NCBI GenBank assembly: GCA_030247855.1
Contig: JAPDRN010000001.1
Span: forward strand, 1-64,000
Direction of reading: 5' to 3'
Origin: Knufia peltigerae
Lineage: Eukaryota; Ascomycota; Eurotiomycetes; Chaetothyriales; Trichomeriaceae
DNA: 64,000 nucleotides
Positions 13,001 to 24,010 of the stretch are shown piece by piece (the stretch's first letter is position 1; each line of letters opens with the position of its first letter). The translations under genes were made by a program, and so were the position numbers. The notes under the pieces were generated by a model, which saw only the letters and a program-made list of their open reading frames with translations, did not search any database and was not told the origin of the DNA.

Positions 13001-14596
13001 CTACTGCTTTGATCGACATTTCTCTGCACCGCATGTACACTCGAGGTTCATGTTTGTGAAATATCCTTCCCCATAGTCTGACGTCAACTCCTCCCCAAAG
13101 TTGATATCCCTCAGTGTTTGAATCAGAATCACCCGTCGTCGGCCGACCGTCGCAAATGTGTACGAGGCGTTTGGTTGACAACTGTGATTGATGTATCGTG
13201 TCCAGTTCCCATATATTGCCGGATCAACAATTATGTCGATAGAGTCTTCCGCCTGACCATTATCAACGCCTCTCCTTTTCTGGCGACGCTTCTGTGGGAT
13301 GCCCATCCCAAACACATACATCTCCGTTCTATATCTGCTTGGGTTCTGGTATGGGTAGATTTCCCCAATGTATTCACCCAGGATCGCATCCTTCTCCAGA
13401 GGTTGGAGGGCTCGAACCCCCGTGCCCAACTTCCCGGTGTCGAACAACTCGACCAGAGCGTCAGGGCGGCCGTTGTGTTTATCGTAGTAGTCTGACAATT
13501 TGCAGGGACAGTCCTTTCTTTTGCCACAGGAGTAGCACTTGAGTTTCACATCGAATCGCGGATCTCCATTTGCCTGATCCGATAAATTTGGCCAGTCGTA
13601 AGTGTCCAGCACTCTAGACTCCGCCATATCAACTTGCCATGCCTTTTGATGTTCACCAATCGTCGGCCTCCCTCCTCCATTGAGGCCTCCCGGCACCCTC
13701 TGTCCGTAAAAGTCCTCATTGTCGAGGTCGGAGCTGTATTGGTATTCGAAACGACAGCGCTTTGCAGACTCTTTTCTCTTGGGGAGCACCCAATGGTGAG
13801 GAACGTGGTCTGTAGGATGATGAAGCTGGTGCAAGTCACGTTCACCTATACCAAAGCTATCATGGTTAATGTTGTGCACATGTTGGTCACCTTTGAAGCA
13901 GCATTTGATGAGGCGGTCGTATTCAGTGTCAAAAACTCTCAATGCGGCCTCCCAGTTCAGGTTCCTTGTTACGGCCACCAACTCTAAGCTGGACGAGAAT
14001 TTTTTGATCTTGGGGAGTACATCACCCCATCTCGGTAGGCTTTCGGCCTTGCTGTCAGCGTTGTCTCTTTGGATGGCGGCTCGAAAACTTTGCGAGTGAC
14101 AACAGATACTAAGCATAACTAGGTTGGGTGTTTTGATAAAATTGATTAGCCGTTCGGGATGGCTCACCTGAAGGTCGTCGATTGCACGCTGAACTACCTT
14201 CTTGTCCTGCTTACGGGATGGCTTGGAGTTTCTCAGGGTCCTTTTGAGGTCATCAGCAATGTCACTTGGGTAGAGGTCAAAGAATCGCAACGTTCTTGCC
14301 TGCCGGATTAAATCTTGAATTTCAGTACGGTCCTTCTCGCTGATGGGGGAAACAGCAGCAGCGACTATCTCAGCATATAGTTGAATGATAAACTTGTCAA
14401 CGGCTGCAGCAATGTTTAGTTCCGGCTTGGATTTGCTCGATCCTTTCAGGGTCTTTTGGTAGTTGATATAACGTTCCGTGGGTTTCTGGCGTCGTGCACC
14501 TCGACGGGGGCCAGTACTAGCTGTCGGATCAGGAATGGGGTTGTTCTCATTTCTACTTGTGGTCTTCTTGGCTTGTCCTCTGGTTGCTGGGGCCAT
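13001..14596 (-). CDS. SET/post-SET domain protein (putative lysine methyltransferase), 531 aa
   Basis: A single open frame. The N-terminus (1-50) is basic and Ala/Arg-rich, like a nuclear signal; residues 50-330 have no recognised domain. A Cys-rich segment (CYSCGKRKDCPC) precedes the SET domain (about 385-510), which contains GTGVRAL, ILGEYIGE, the AdoMet/knot motif NHSCQPN and GEELTSDYG. A post-SET zinc motif CTCGAEKC lies close to the C-terminus. This arrangement fits SUV39/Dim-5-like or orphan fungal SET enzymes. A stretch near 14105-14165 looks intron-like (GTGAGC, CTAAT, TTAG), but removing it would break the frame, so I kept it coding. The target is unknown. Confidence 0.82.
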   Translation of the reverse strand: MAPATRGQAKKTTSRNENNPIPDPTASTGPRRGARRQKPTERYINYQKTLKGSSKSKPELNIAAAVDKFIIQLYAEIVAAAVSPISEKDRTEIQDLIRQARTLRFFDLYPSDIADDLKRTLRNSKPSRKQDKKVVQRAIDDLQVSHPERLINFIKTPNLVMLSICCHSQSFRAAIQRDNADSKAESLPRWGDVLPKIKKFSSSLELVAVTRNLNWEAALRVFDTEYDRLIKCCFKGDQHVHNINHDSFGIGERDLHQLHHPTDHVPHHWVLPKRKESAKRCRFEYQYSSDLDNEDFYGQRVPGGLNGGGRPTIGEHQKAWQVDMAESRVLDTYDWPNLSDQANGDPRFDVKLKCYSCGKRKDCPCKLSDYYDKHNGRPDALVELFDTGKLGTGVRALQPLEKDAILGEYIGEIYPYQNPSRYRTEMYVFGMGIPQKRRQKRRGVDNGQAEDSIDIIVDPAIYGNWTRYINHSCQPNASYTFATVGRRRVILIQTLRDINFGEELTSDYGEGYFTNMNLECTCGAEKCRSKQ

Positions 14597-14969
14597 TGTG
14601 AGGGAGTCCTGGATTCGTGAATGTAAAAGGGTAGGGATGTACGATGTGTGTAGAACAAGGAAGATTGAGAGAGGACGAGCAAACGTTTATGGGGAAAGAC
14701 TGGAATGCCAGGAATAGGACTCGAAAGGCTGGACTGAATGGCCATTGTGACAAGCGTGCCAAAAATACCGTCAATGCCGTCAAGAACAATAAGGGTTTGA
14801 ATAGAAAAAGTGAGGTACAAAGGAAATGAAGAAAGAATAAACTCAACTCATTGTTCATTGATGCGCCGGCCGCCGACAATTACCAAAATCCTGACAAACA
14901 ATCGCGAGAGATTGGGCAGAGCCAGTGCTTTTGAATCGAGTAGGCAAATCTCATTACCAAATGGGTATC

Positions 14970-16494
14970 TTATACAGTCTCGATATACCTCCTAACCTCC
15001 CAATCGGTCACGGCTTCATCCCATAATCTGCATTCGTGTTCTCTCGTGCCTCCATAATGGTCGACAAATTCGTCTCCAAAGACTTCTCGGGCCACACTGC
15101 CTTTGGCCATAAATCTTGCTGTACTGTCTTTGAGGTTTTTGGGCAATCGCTCGCCTTCGTCGCTGCTCCCTCCAACATCTTCTCCTCTGCTTAGAGGAGG
15201 AACCGGGATGTCCATTTTCTTCTCTATACCTCTCCAACCCAAGGCAACAATTGTAGCAAGCACCAATGAAGGGTTTGAATCAGCGCCACAGACTCTGATT
15301 TCAAATCTCGTTGCCTTTGCTGACGCCGTGGGAGGTGCAATAAGTCTGATTGATGCTGCTCGATGCTCTAGACCCCAGGAAACAGTGACCGGTGCCCAGA
15401 AATTCTCAACCAGCCGCTTGTATGAGTTTACTGTAGGCGCAATCAATGGCATTACATCGGCCAGACCGTCCAGAATCCCAGCGAGGAACTGTCGGCCCAG
15501 GTCTGAGACGTATTCGAGGTCTTGATACGGTGGATTTGGATCTTTCTCGCCCCGATAAAACAAGTTTTTCCCCGATTTTTTGTCGACAATGGAACAATGT
15601 ACGTGCCCACTGTTGCCCGGAAGGCCCTGTTTGGGTTTTGCCATGAACGTCGGGGTGATACCATACTTGCTACCCATCGCTTTGACAACATACTTGAATA
15701 GACTCGCTCTATCCGCCATCTCGGTGATTTCACCAAACTCAAGAGCAGCCTCGAACACTCCAGGCCCTGACTCGGTATGCCAACCTTCGACATTACATCT
15801 GAACTTCTCACAAGCATCGAAGATGCTGTAGAACCAGTCTTGATTATGGATCGGATCGGTCAGGGAATAACCAAACATGCCCTGGGTGAGATGGGGCAGA
15901 GAGTCGACGGGGTTGGTCTGAAGGTAGGGAGCTGTGGTGGCAGATGAAAGATGAGTGGTTTGAATAGAGCGATCTCTGGGGGCTCTGAACGTGAAGAACT
16001 CGTACTCTGCGCCAGCCATGGCTCCATAGCCAGCTTTGTGCAGCTTTTGGACCGCAGTCCGCAAGAGACTTCTGGGGCAAGCGCTGATGGGTTTGCCGGT
16101 GTCGGGGTCGCAGAAGCTGACCAGGAAGAAGGGCACATTATCCTCCCATGGGATACGCCGGTAGCTGCTGAGGTCTATCTTTGCAACCAGATCTTTGTAT
16201 CCATTCTCTTTATTGCTTATCTTCAGTTCTCGGAAGTAGGTCAGATCGTGCATATCCCAGCCGAAGATGACGCTGCAGAAGCCAAAGCCATCTTTCGCAA
16301 CCGAAAGGAATTTCTTCTTCGAGACGAGTTTACCTCGAAGAATTCCTGTCCCGAGTCAGCAGATGTTTGTTGTTTGGGGCCAGGTGCGTCATACCATCTA
16401 TGTCAATGCCTGCGAGCTTGATCTTGGTGTCAGAGGCGAGAGCAGTCTCTAGATCGTCCAAGCTCAGAATCTCTTTGTCGCTCTGCCCAGCCAT
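14970..16494 (-). CDS. Glutamine synthetase-like amidoligase (GlnA/FluG C-terminal type), 491 aa
   Basis: Two exons, 16494-16395 and 16345-14970. The junction sits inside the signature GIDIDGILRGKLVSKKKF, which confirms the splice and the MAGQSD start. Catalytic-domain motifs follow in order: AEYEFFTF, WHTESGPGVFEAAL, GNSGHVHCS, EHRAASIRLIAP and TRFEIRVCGADSNP. The N-terminal amidohydrolase half of FluG is absent. Relatives either make glutamine or gamma-glutamylate amines (polyamines, isopropylamine, aniline) using ATP. The gene is divergent from an SDR gene across about 0.8 kb and sits beside a catabolic block, so a role in amine gamma-glutamylation is plausible but inferred. Confidence 0.88.
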
Positions 16495-17307
16495 TATGAT
16501 AGATGCAGAGTACAAAGCTCTAGCACCACCCACAGCTCCCTCTTTGCGTAAAGATGGTGTTCACGAACAAAGGGCAGCCACGGACAAAGGCGCAGTGGAG
16601 AGGCGGGGGGGGGATTGGCACGAGAGCAATGAAGCGAGGATGATGGTGATGACGGGACTTACAGTGGCGTAGCTTGGTGGAGTGCATGACTGATAAGGGA
16701 TTCCACAGCAAATAATTTGTGGCTGGAGAGGTTGTGTTAGGCGTCATATTCCAGGGTCTTTAGGCGCAGTTTATACCTATGACACCCTGGAGAACGCCTA
16801 TAGCTATGGTCGTTGTTGCGCGAAACCAACCTGGGTACTGGGATTTTGAGAAGTGCGATACAAGTCAGGCTATGGACTCCGTTCCTGAAAATCACCATCC
16901 CAAGCTTTTACAATAGAGATCACTAACGGCGTCTGCAGCAGCTTCCGCTCCAGGTGGATATGATTCCCGCTAGTCCGTGAAGACTGCATCGCATTACTTA
17001 TAGAAGCATAGCTAAAGATGATCGGACCCAGCCAAACGGCCGCTGTTCGGGGATCTGTAGTATGCATGAGCCAACCGTTTCCACACCAGCAAAAACGTCA
17101 AATCAATCTTTTATCTACGCTCTATCACACGCCCTTTGACCGCCCACCTCTATTCGTTCACATTTCTCGTCTAATAGTGACTGATAGCGACGACTGGCAA
17201 GAGAATACAGCGACGCAGAAGACACATCATCGGCATACCAACACCGAGTATTACTGTTTTACAATCTTCCTATCGAAACCCGGGATACAAAACAAAAACC
17301 AGCGGAC
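16495..17307. promoter_or_regulatory. Shared divergent promoter, GS-like (-) and SDR (+)
   Basis: The 813 bp between the start codons of the amidoligase and the SDR. It contains ACGGCCGCTGTTCGGGG near 17038-17054, with several CGG half-sites, but I found no CGG-N10-CCG pair of the kind seen elsewhere in the cluster. Confidence 0.45.
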
Positions 17308-18150
17308 ATGGCCGATTCACGTCAAGGGCGTCTTGCCGGCAAGAATGCCATGGTCACCGGTGCGGCCGGTGGCATCGGCCTGGAAACCACGATTCTCTTT
17401 GCCCGCGAGGGCGCTTCAGTGCTCATGGCCGACATTTCCGAGCCGGCACTCGAGCGTGCCCTGACCAAGGTCAAAGAACTCGTGCCCAACCCTCCGCGTT
17501 TGCAGACGATCAAATGTGACGTGTCCAAAGAATCCGACGTGGCTGCCGCCGTCGAGTCTCAAGATGCCCACGGCGGTATCGACGTCATGTTCAACAACGC
17601 CGGCATCATGCACGCCCAGGACGACGACGCCATCAATACCCCCGAGGCCATCTGGGACCTCACCCAGGCCATCAACGTCAAAGGTGTCTGGTACGGCAGC
17701 AAGCATGCCGTCCTCAGTATGCGACGACACAAGAAGAAGGCCGGCAGCGTCATCAACACGGCCAGTTTCGTGGCGTTGATGGGCGCCGCAACGCCTCAGC
17801 TCGCCTACAGCGCTTCCAAGGGCGCCGTGCTCGCCATGACCCGGGAACTGGCCATTGTCCACGCCCGAGAGAACATCAGGTTCAATTCTCTCTGCCCCGG
17901 TCCACTGAACACGCCGTTGCTGCAGGATTGGTTGGGCGACGACGTGCAAAAGAGGCACAGACGTGAAGTTCACTTCCCGAGTGGCCGTTTCGGCGAGGCC
18001 ATTGAGCAGGCCCAAGCTGTGCTCTTCCTGGCCAGCGATGAGAGCAGCTTCGTCAATGCGACCGAGTTTGTTGTCGATGGCGGTTTGAGCAGGGCTTATG
18101 TCACGGCTGAAGGACCTGCTCCTGCAGCTCCTTCAAACAATGTTCATTAG
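17308..18150 (+). CDS. Short-chain dehydrogenase/reductase, 280 aa
   Basis: Intronless classical SDR. Motifs: TGAAGGIG cofactor loop (17-24), an acidic residue after beta-2 (ADIS, D42) that favours NAD(H) over NADP(H), NNAG (96-99), catalytic Ser about 153, YSASK with Y167 and K171, and a C-terminal VDGG typical of the family. The start ATG has a good context (ACATGG). It is divergent from the GS-like gene and upstream of a permease on the same strand. Expected to oxidise or reduce an alcohol or carbonyl intermediate; the substrate is unknown. High G+C third positions compared with flanking DNA suggest a well-expressed gene. Confidence 0.88.
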   Translation: MADSRQGRLAGKNAMVTGAAGGIGLETTILFAREGASVLMADISEPALERALTKVKELVPNPPRLQTIKCDVSKESDVAAAVESQDAHGGIDVMFNNAGIMHAQDDDAINTPEAIWDLTQAINVKGVWYGSKHAVLSMRRHKKKAGSVINTASFVALMGAATPQLAYSASKGAVLAMTRELAIVHARENIRFNSLCPGPLNTPLLQDWLGDDVQKRHRREVHFPSGRFGEAIEQAQAVLFLASDESSFVNATEFVVDGGLSRAYVTAEGPAPAAPSNNVH

Positions 18151-18665
18151 AATAGTATCTCAGTGGTCGGGAAACCAAACTCTCTTCGGCGAGGATCATT
18201 TTCATGAGCATGTATGTCAAAGAGCTAAGACTCCCTGGTTTTCATTAGACTGGCTTTACAGATGGTGTTGCTCCAAGGAACTCGCAACTCTTGTTTTAAG
18301 CGAGTCTTCTATCGATGGTGCTCATGATAATCAGAATGACATCTTCAATTTTTCCAGTGTTCTCAATTGAACCCATGATTTTGCTTCTACAATTACCAAG
18401 ACCCCTCAGTGATGTCTCAGAAACAACAAGGCTTATGTGGTAGACTGAGGCGAGCAAGAAAACAAAAAGGTCCCAGGTTTGATTCTCATTGAGAACTACG
18501 ATCACTCCTCCTCCTCCTCATCAATGGCTCGGGCCAAAATCACATGGCTGAATTGATGAAGGCCAATTCACTAAACGATGACAGTGACTTTTCACAAACG
18601 GAACTGGACGGGGTTGAAAACAAGAGGCACATTAGCGTTGTACCGTAAACAGAACCGAGCTGAGT

Positions 18666-18681
18666 CGGATACGGTAATCCG
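18666..18681. promoter_or_regulatory. CGGAT-N6-ATCCG palindrome (candidate Zn2Cys6 operator)
   Basis: CGGAT, then ACGGTA, then ATCCG: a CGG-N10-CCG inverted pair with 5-bp arms, about 390 bp upstream of the permease start. The same arms and spacing occur at 25150-25165 upstream of the RraA-like gene. Gal4-type regulators bind inverted CGG triplets with fixed spacing. Confidence 0.5.
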
Positions 18682-18706
18682 ATACAGTAATCCGATACCG
18701 GTGATC
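18668..18706 (+). repeat. Three tandem 13-bp units
   Basis: GATACGGTAATCC, GATACAGTAATCC and GATACCGGTGATC lie head to tail. Units 1 and 2 differ at one base; unit 3 is more diverged. The array overlaps the CGG-N10-CCG palindrome and lies in the permease promoter. Confidence 0.7.
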
Positions 18707-19067
18707 AGCATCCGTCATGAATCTTTGGTGAATACCTTTGACTCTCGAGTTTTCGATCATTAGCAATGTCTCCTCAACCAGTGCGAGCCTAAAACTGAAC
18801 CACAAAATTCTAGGTGAGGACTTGGTGCTCGGAATTGCTGACTTGGTGATACAATACGTCCCCAACCAGAACCAGAGTCGTTTCCTCCACAAAATAGCAA
18901 GGTACTAATTTTCTATCCTTGATCTCCCCGCCGCTACCCAGGTACTCCACGATCCTCTACTTTCTCGGTGATATTTGTACATGTCCGTAACATGTCCTCT
19001 TTTATATCAAGCGTCAGAACCCATCGTTTGAGGATGAGGTTGCACGATAGCCACGGGCACAAACATC

Positions 19068-20767
19068 ATGGAAGCGCCACAAGTCAACGAGAAAGTGCCG
19101 ACGCTTGACCCAGTCATGGTTGAAGATGTCGACGAGGTTTTGACCGAGGAAGAGAAGTCCAGGCTTGTGAGTACTAACGGCTGCCACTTTGACACGAGGA
19201 GCGACCATTTCGACTAACCACGAAAACTAAGGACCGCCAACTGGTTCGAAAGCTGGATCTCAAATTGATCCCTTGGCTCACACTGCTGTACCTGGCATCT
19301 TTCTTGGATCGCACGAATGTCGGCAATGCAAAGATCGAGGGGCTGCAGGAAGACTTGAAGATGACCAACAACCAATATAACCTTGGGCTGGCGATATTCT
19401 TCATTGTATACGCCATCTTCGAGCCGTTGACCAACGTTCTGTTGAAACGCTTGCGGCCGAGTGTTTTCATTCCTGTAATCACGATCGCGTGGGTAAGTGG
19501 GGCTGCTCAGACTCTGCAGAATTCATGTACTAACCATGTCGCGGCTGTAGGGAATTTGCACGACGACTCTTGGTCTGGTGCATGATTTTGGAGGGTTCTT
19601 GACGACTCGTGCCTTCCTAGGTCTGACTGAGGGAGGTCTCTATCCCGCTGTCATCTACTTTCTGTCGTGCTGGTACAAGCGATCCGAGCTTGGGATTAGA
19701 ATGGCTTTCTTCGTCTCTGCTGCTAGTTTGGCAGGTTCCTTTGGGAGCTTATTAGCTGCAGCTATTGCAAAGATGGACGGGGTAGGGGGTAAAGCCGGCT
19801 GGGCCTGGATCTTTATCCTTGAAGGTTTGGCAACTGTTGTCCTAGGCGTCATCTCTTTCTGGATGGTCCACGACTTCCCTGACAAGGCGACCTTCCTGTC
19901 TGATGCGGAGCGCAAACGCGTCATCCGACGACTAACGATTGACCAGCAATCCAGCGTACACGATGAAAGCTGGAACAAACAATACTTGGTGGCTTCTCTA
20001 ACTGATTGGAAGACTTATATCGGTGCGCTGACCTATACCGGAGCTGGCGCATCCACATACGCCTTTTCGTTATTTCTCCCGACCGTAATCAAGGAACTAG
20101 TATGTTCATCGCCGAACAGATCTTGTTCGGGAAGCTGACGTGAGAAAGGGATACACCTCGACCAGGGCTCAATTGCTTAGTGTCCCACCGTACGCTCTTG
20201 CCGCCATCATGTCTGTCGCAATCGGGTACCTCGCAGACCGCACACGCGCTCGAGGCATCTGCAATATTTGTATGGCCCTCATCGCCGCTGGAGGATTTTC
20301 CATGCTGTTAGGTGCCGAGGCAGCTGGAACCCGATATGCTGGTGTTTTCCTTGGTGCGATGGGATTGTATCCATGTCTTGCTAACACTCTCACCTGGTTG
20401 AGCAACAATCTTGAAGGTATATCTCACAAATTCCAATGGTAGCCAGTCAGTGGCTGATCAAGTGACAGGGGTCTACAAACGGGGCCTCACATTAGGCATT
20501 GTCATCATGTGGAATAACCTCAATGGCATTGTCTCCGCGAATATTTACCGCGGCAGCGACGCGCCAGACTTTCCCACTGGTCACGGTGTGGTGCTGGGCT
20601 ACATCACGGTCTTTCTTCTCGGAGGGTCTATCATTCAAACTTTGATGTTGCGTGCCGAGAACCGAAAGCGTGCCACGGGATCGCGAGATGCACGCCTTGT
20701 TGGTCTGGACCAGCATCAAATCTATATGCTCGGGGATCAACGGCCTGACTTTGTTTACACAACGTAG
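19068..20767 (+). CDS. MFS anion:cation symporter, allantoate permease (Dal5) type, 491 aa
   Basis: Five exons: 19068-19166, 19232-19492, 19551-20099, 20149-20416 and 20469-20767. All junctions keep frame. The N-terminus is acidic and cytoplasmic. TM1 carries LIPWLTLLYLASFLDRTNVG, the hallmark of the ACS/Dal5 family, followed by GLAIFFIVYAIFEPLTN. Loop 2-3 and TM4-6 follow (TTRAFLGLTEGGLYPAVIYF; GWAWIFILEGL). The C-terminal half contains GYTSTRAQLLSVPPYA and a GVYKRG stretch typical of the family. These permeases import organic acids such as allantoate, nicotinate or other carboxylates. Position suggests uptake of the substrate degraded by neighbouring enzymes (inference). Confidence 0.9.
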
Positions 20768-21616
20768 ACGAAGTCAAAATTGTAATGGCCCCGTTGAGAT
20801 TGAGAGGGACCGGCGGATAGTCGTTCTGTGATATGGAGAAGAGAACGGAGAGACCTTCACAACTTGTCCGAGGCCAGGGCTGCTCTGGGGATCTCTGACC
20901 GGATCTGTAAATACCATTGTGGTGCAACTATGATACAATTTGACGTTGCAAAAGTTGTCGAGCCAGTACTTGACCAGCTGACACGAATCGGGGGTCATTG
21001 TCGAAACTCATGTCCGTTGGGAGACTGTTGCTTCCAGCTTCTCTTCCACTTTCACCTGGGATCAAGAATGTTAGCCGAGTAAGATACTGTATCTCGCGGC
21101 GCTCAACTATCACGAAGAATAACGCTCGCTTGAAAACCCGTTAAAGAGACCCATTGCAGCCTAGAGCTAGTCTTTCCACCTTCGATTGCGCACGAATATG
21201 TCTTCTCCGTTCCTACGAAGCGCTTTCTTCGAGAGCCGGACTCCCTTCGGAGTTTCTATAGCACCAAACCTTCATCGTCGGGTCTGCGGGTGTATTGATG
21301 CGGGCTGGACAAGCTGACTCTCAACATCCGCAAGTACATGTCTAGAACACTGAAATGATTTGATCTGCCTTGGGCTTGCTCCAGAGAGACTGGCCATGTG
21401 AGTGTAGCCCTTCCCAGGACAATCAGTCACCTAAAGTCGCCTCCGGCGTAAGGATCTTTTGAAGTCTTCCATGGGCTTTTTTCAGTCTCGAGTATAAATT
21501 AGGCAAGAACGGGCATTATTCATACAAACGACTATATTCACCTCTCTGACTGGCAAATTTTAGATGCTCCCTGGATGAGTGGTGTACTCTCTCCTCTACT
21601 GGATTCTGTCCAATTT
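20768..21616. other. Convergent 3' intergenic, permease (+) and FMO (-)
   Basis: 850 bp between two stop codons. No supported gene; ORFs are short with no domain. Confidence 0.45.
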
Positions 21617-23651
21617 TCAATATTGAGCGATACCTTCCTCGATCGCCTTGATCTGGAGGGCCACCAAACGAGAATAGTACCGACAGAATGCGAAATTCGT
21701 GCCCATGAACCAAAACCCAGGGTGACCGGATCTCCGCCAGATGGTGCGCATCTCGCCTTCCTCGTCGAAGCCCCAGACGTCCCCGACGCGACCGGCGACC
21801 TCGTCACCAAAAATCACTCGCGTCTGTGTCTTCATGTTCTGGAACCCGGTTGCAAAGACAACCTCGTCAGCTTCTAGGGTAGTGTTGTCGTCGAATTCCA
21901 GCCCGTGCGGTAGAACCTCGGTGATTTCCGCCCCTTGTTTCAACTTGATCTTGCCGTCGATGACAAGTTGACTCGCGCCGACGTCAACGTAATAGCCACC
22001 GCCGCGATGCAGATATTTCATCACGTAGCCGGAATCGCCGGGGCCATTGTCCAGCTTGAAACCGACGGCTCTCAGACCGTCGAGAACGTCGGCGTCGTGT
22101 TTGTTTTGTTGCACACACATCTTGACCTGCTGAGACTTGAACAGCTCCGCCGGTAGGGCCCAGAAGAGTAGGTCGGCGTCCTCGGTCGGGGGGCCACCCT
22201 CTTTGTAGAGAGGCCGACCGACCTCGTTCATGAATTTCGCGGAAAGGACGAGCGTCGAGCTGCGTTGGACCATGGTGACGTGGTAACCGTTTTCGTAAAA
22301 ATCCTGGGCTATGTCGTGGGCCGAGTTGCTCGAGCCAACTACGACGGCCTTCTTACCATTCCCATTTGGCCTCGCGCTCGTAAACTCGGTACTGTGGCAC
22401 AGATTTCCTCGGAAACGTTCCAGTCCTGGTATTTTCGGCACATGCTTCGGTCCAGCGTGGCCTGTGGCTTGAATTATGTGGGAAGGATGAAACGTACGCG
22501 ACTCCACAGAGCCGTCCCCGTTCTGTCGCTCCAGACCAACCGTCCAGAGTTTGGTTCGATCGTCCCAAGCAGCAGAGACGACTCGCGTCTTGCTCCACAC
22601 GTTGAGTTCCAAGATTTTGACGTAAGATTCGAAAAATTCCGCCAGCTTGTCCTTGGGGGTGAACTTGGGCCATTGTGGAGGAAAGGGTAGGTATGGCATG
22701 TGGTTCAGCCAGACAGGGTCATGAAGGACGAGATGACGGTATCGTCTCCGCCAACTGTCTCCGACCGACTCCTGGATATCAATGACAAGAGTGTCCACGT
22801 TCAATGCCTTTAGACGTGCGGCCGTGGTGAGACCGCTTTGGCCGGCACCTGAGATCATCCGACCATGGTCAGCCTGGAACAATGCTGGTGCCAGTCGCGA
22901 TTGTCTATTAAGAGGAGTCATACTTACCCACGATGAGCACGGTAGGCTCTTTGCCCCTAAAGTCTTCTTCTGCAATACGCCTGTCTCGCCAGTTGAGCCT
23001 TCCAGGGAGTGCTTGGTGTGTAGCACCGTCAGGACGCCGAAGGCCCGTCTCTTCCTTGAAGCCGTGTAGCTCTTGGAGTGTCGTGAACAAGGTAAAGATC
23101 TTCCACTCATTGTGCATTTCGGCCAAGCGCATGATGCCACGCCCGGATCCAAATGTGGTAACGATGTCCACAAAGAACTGAATGCCTATAACGTCCCCAA
23201 GGCCATCTATAGGCCCCAGCGTCGGAGATCTCAGCGTACTTGATCGGTCAATGTCGAGAAATTCCAGGGCGAAGTTGGATCCGAGAAAGTCAGAGATCTT
23301 TTTAGGTCCCTTCAAGGTACGGAGATCCCACGATAGACATAGGTGATCCCGCCAGTAGCTATTCTCATGAAACAAACTTGATATGGCTTGTGCATCCTTG
23401 ACCGCGACTGCATCTTTGAACGCCCCGATTATTTTCGAAGCGACGTCGCCTGCGCTGACAGATGATGTGGCAGAAGGAGGCCAGATTCCGAGGGGAATGT
23501 TGCATGAGCCGGGCACAATCCGATCTTTGGATTGCACTTCTGTCGTTGCTGTTATGTCTGTGACTGCGACAGCAATGGAAGCCCCTTTCTCGGGTATCCT
23601 CCAGTCCTGTGATGGTGCCGGATCTAGAATGTCTTTGAGAGAGGCGCCCAT
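21617..23651 (-). CDS. Flavin-containing monooxygenase with N-terminal NTF2/SnoaL-like domain, 651 aa
   Basis: Two exons, 23651-22928 and 22848-21617. The intron interrupts the first glycine of the FAD-binding motif GAGQSG (242-247), so the splice is secure. Residues about 70-205 look like an NTF2/SnoaL-type fold (AISSLFHENSYWRDHLCLSWD..). The rest is a class B FMO/YUCCA-like enzyme: FAD Rossmann motif, ATGH (369-372), an FRGNLCHSTEF segment related to the FxGxxxH fingerprint, NADPH motif VVGSSNSAHD (about 410-420) and ATGFQNM near the C-terminus. Expected reaction: NADPH- and O2-dependent N- or Baeyer-Villiger oxygenation. Similar NTF2-FMO proteins occur in many ascomycetes, but their substrates are mostly unknown. 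Confidence 0.9.
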
Positions 23652-24010
23652 CCTGTGAGGATATGATTATTGTATAATCGGTCAAGGGGTGTTTAACGAC
23701 AATGCATGAGAATGACAATGGCTTTATTGTATTCAGTCCAACTGCCAAAAGCCCAGGGGCCCAGGCGAGCCGGAGAAAGAGTACCGAAGAAGGATTTATG
23801 AAAGAGATTCCCGCGAGATGATTGCAACATGTCCGTGTCGCCACTTGCACCTCGATCAGTACAAGTGTGATCAAGTGGACTACCGCCACACTCGTCAGTT
23901 CAAATGAGATTGGCAAGACTCGTCAGGTGTGAGTCTCATCACGGAAAATCAACTATCTAGGCCTGGTAATTACACACCCCACCCTCAGGGCACACCAAGC
24001 CCCGTGGTCT
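23652..24010. promoter_or_regulatory. FMO promoter with CGG-N10-CCG at 23771-23786
   Basis: The 359 bp between the FMO start and the 3' end of the RraA-like gene. CGG, ten bases (AGAAAGAGTA), CCG lies 120-135 bp upstream of the FMO ATG. The spacing matches the palindromes at 18666 and 25150, but the arms beyond the triplets are imperfect. Confidence 0.4.

Larger units (their letters stand above)
18151..19067. other. Intergenic between SDR and MFS permease
   Basis: The 0.9 kb promoter of the permease. It contains three tandem 13-bp units and a CGGAT-N6-ATCCG palindrome (listed separately). No ORF with a domain. Confidence 0.5.

Noticed and set aside
13400..13425. tRNA B-box-like GGTTCGAGCCC on the minus strand
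   Set aside because: It lies inside the SET-domain coding sequence, and no A-box or cloverleaf can be drawn around it.
14105..14165. Possible intron (GTGAGC..CTAAT..TTAG) in the SET gene
   Set aside because: Its length is not a multiple of three, and removing it would break the long downstream frame that holds the SET domain.
17416..18015. 199-codon open frame on the minus strand
   Set aside because: It is the antisense shadow of the GC-rich SDR gene, which has complete family motifs on the plus strand.
18440..18500. B-box-like AGGTTTGATTCTC downstream of the SDR
   Set aside because: The T-stem does not pair and no acceptor stem is found at tRNA distance.
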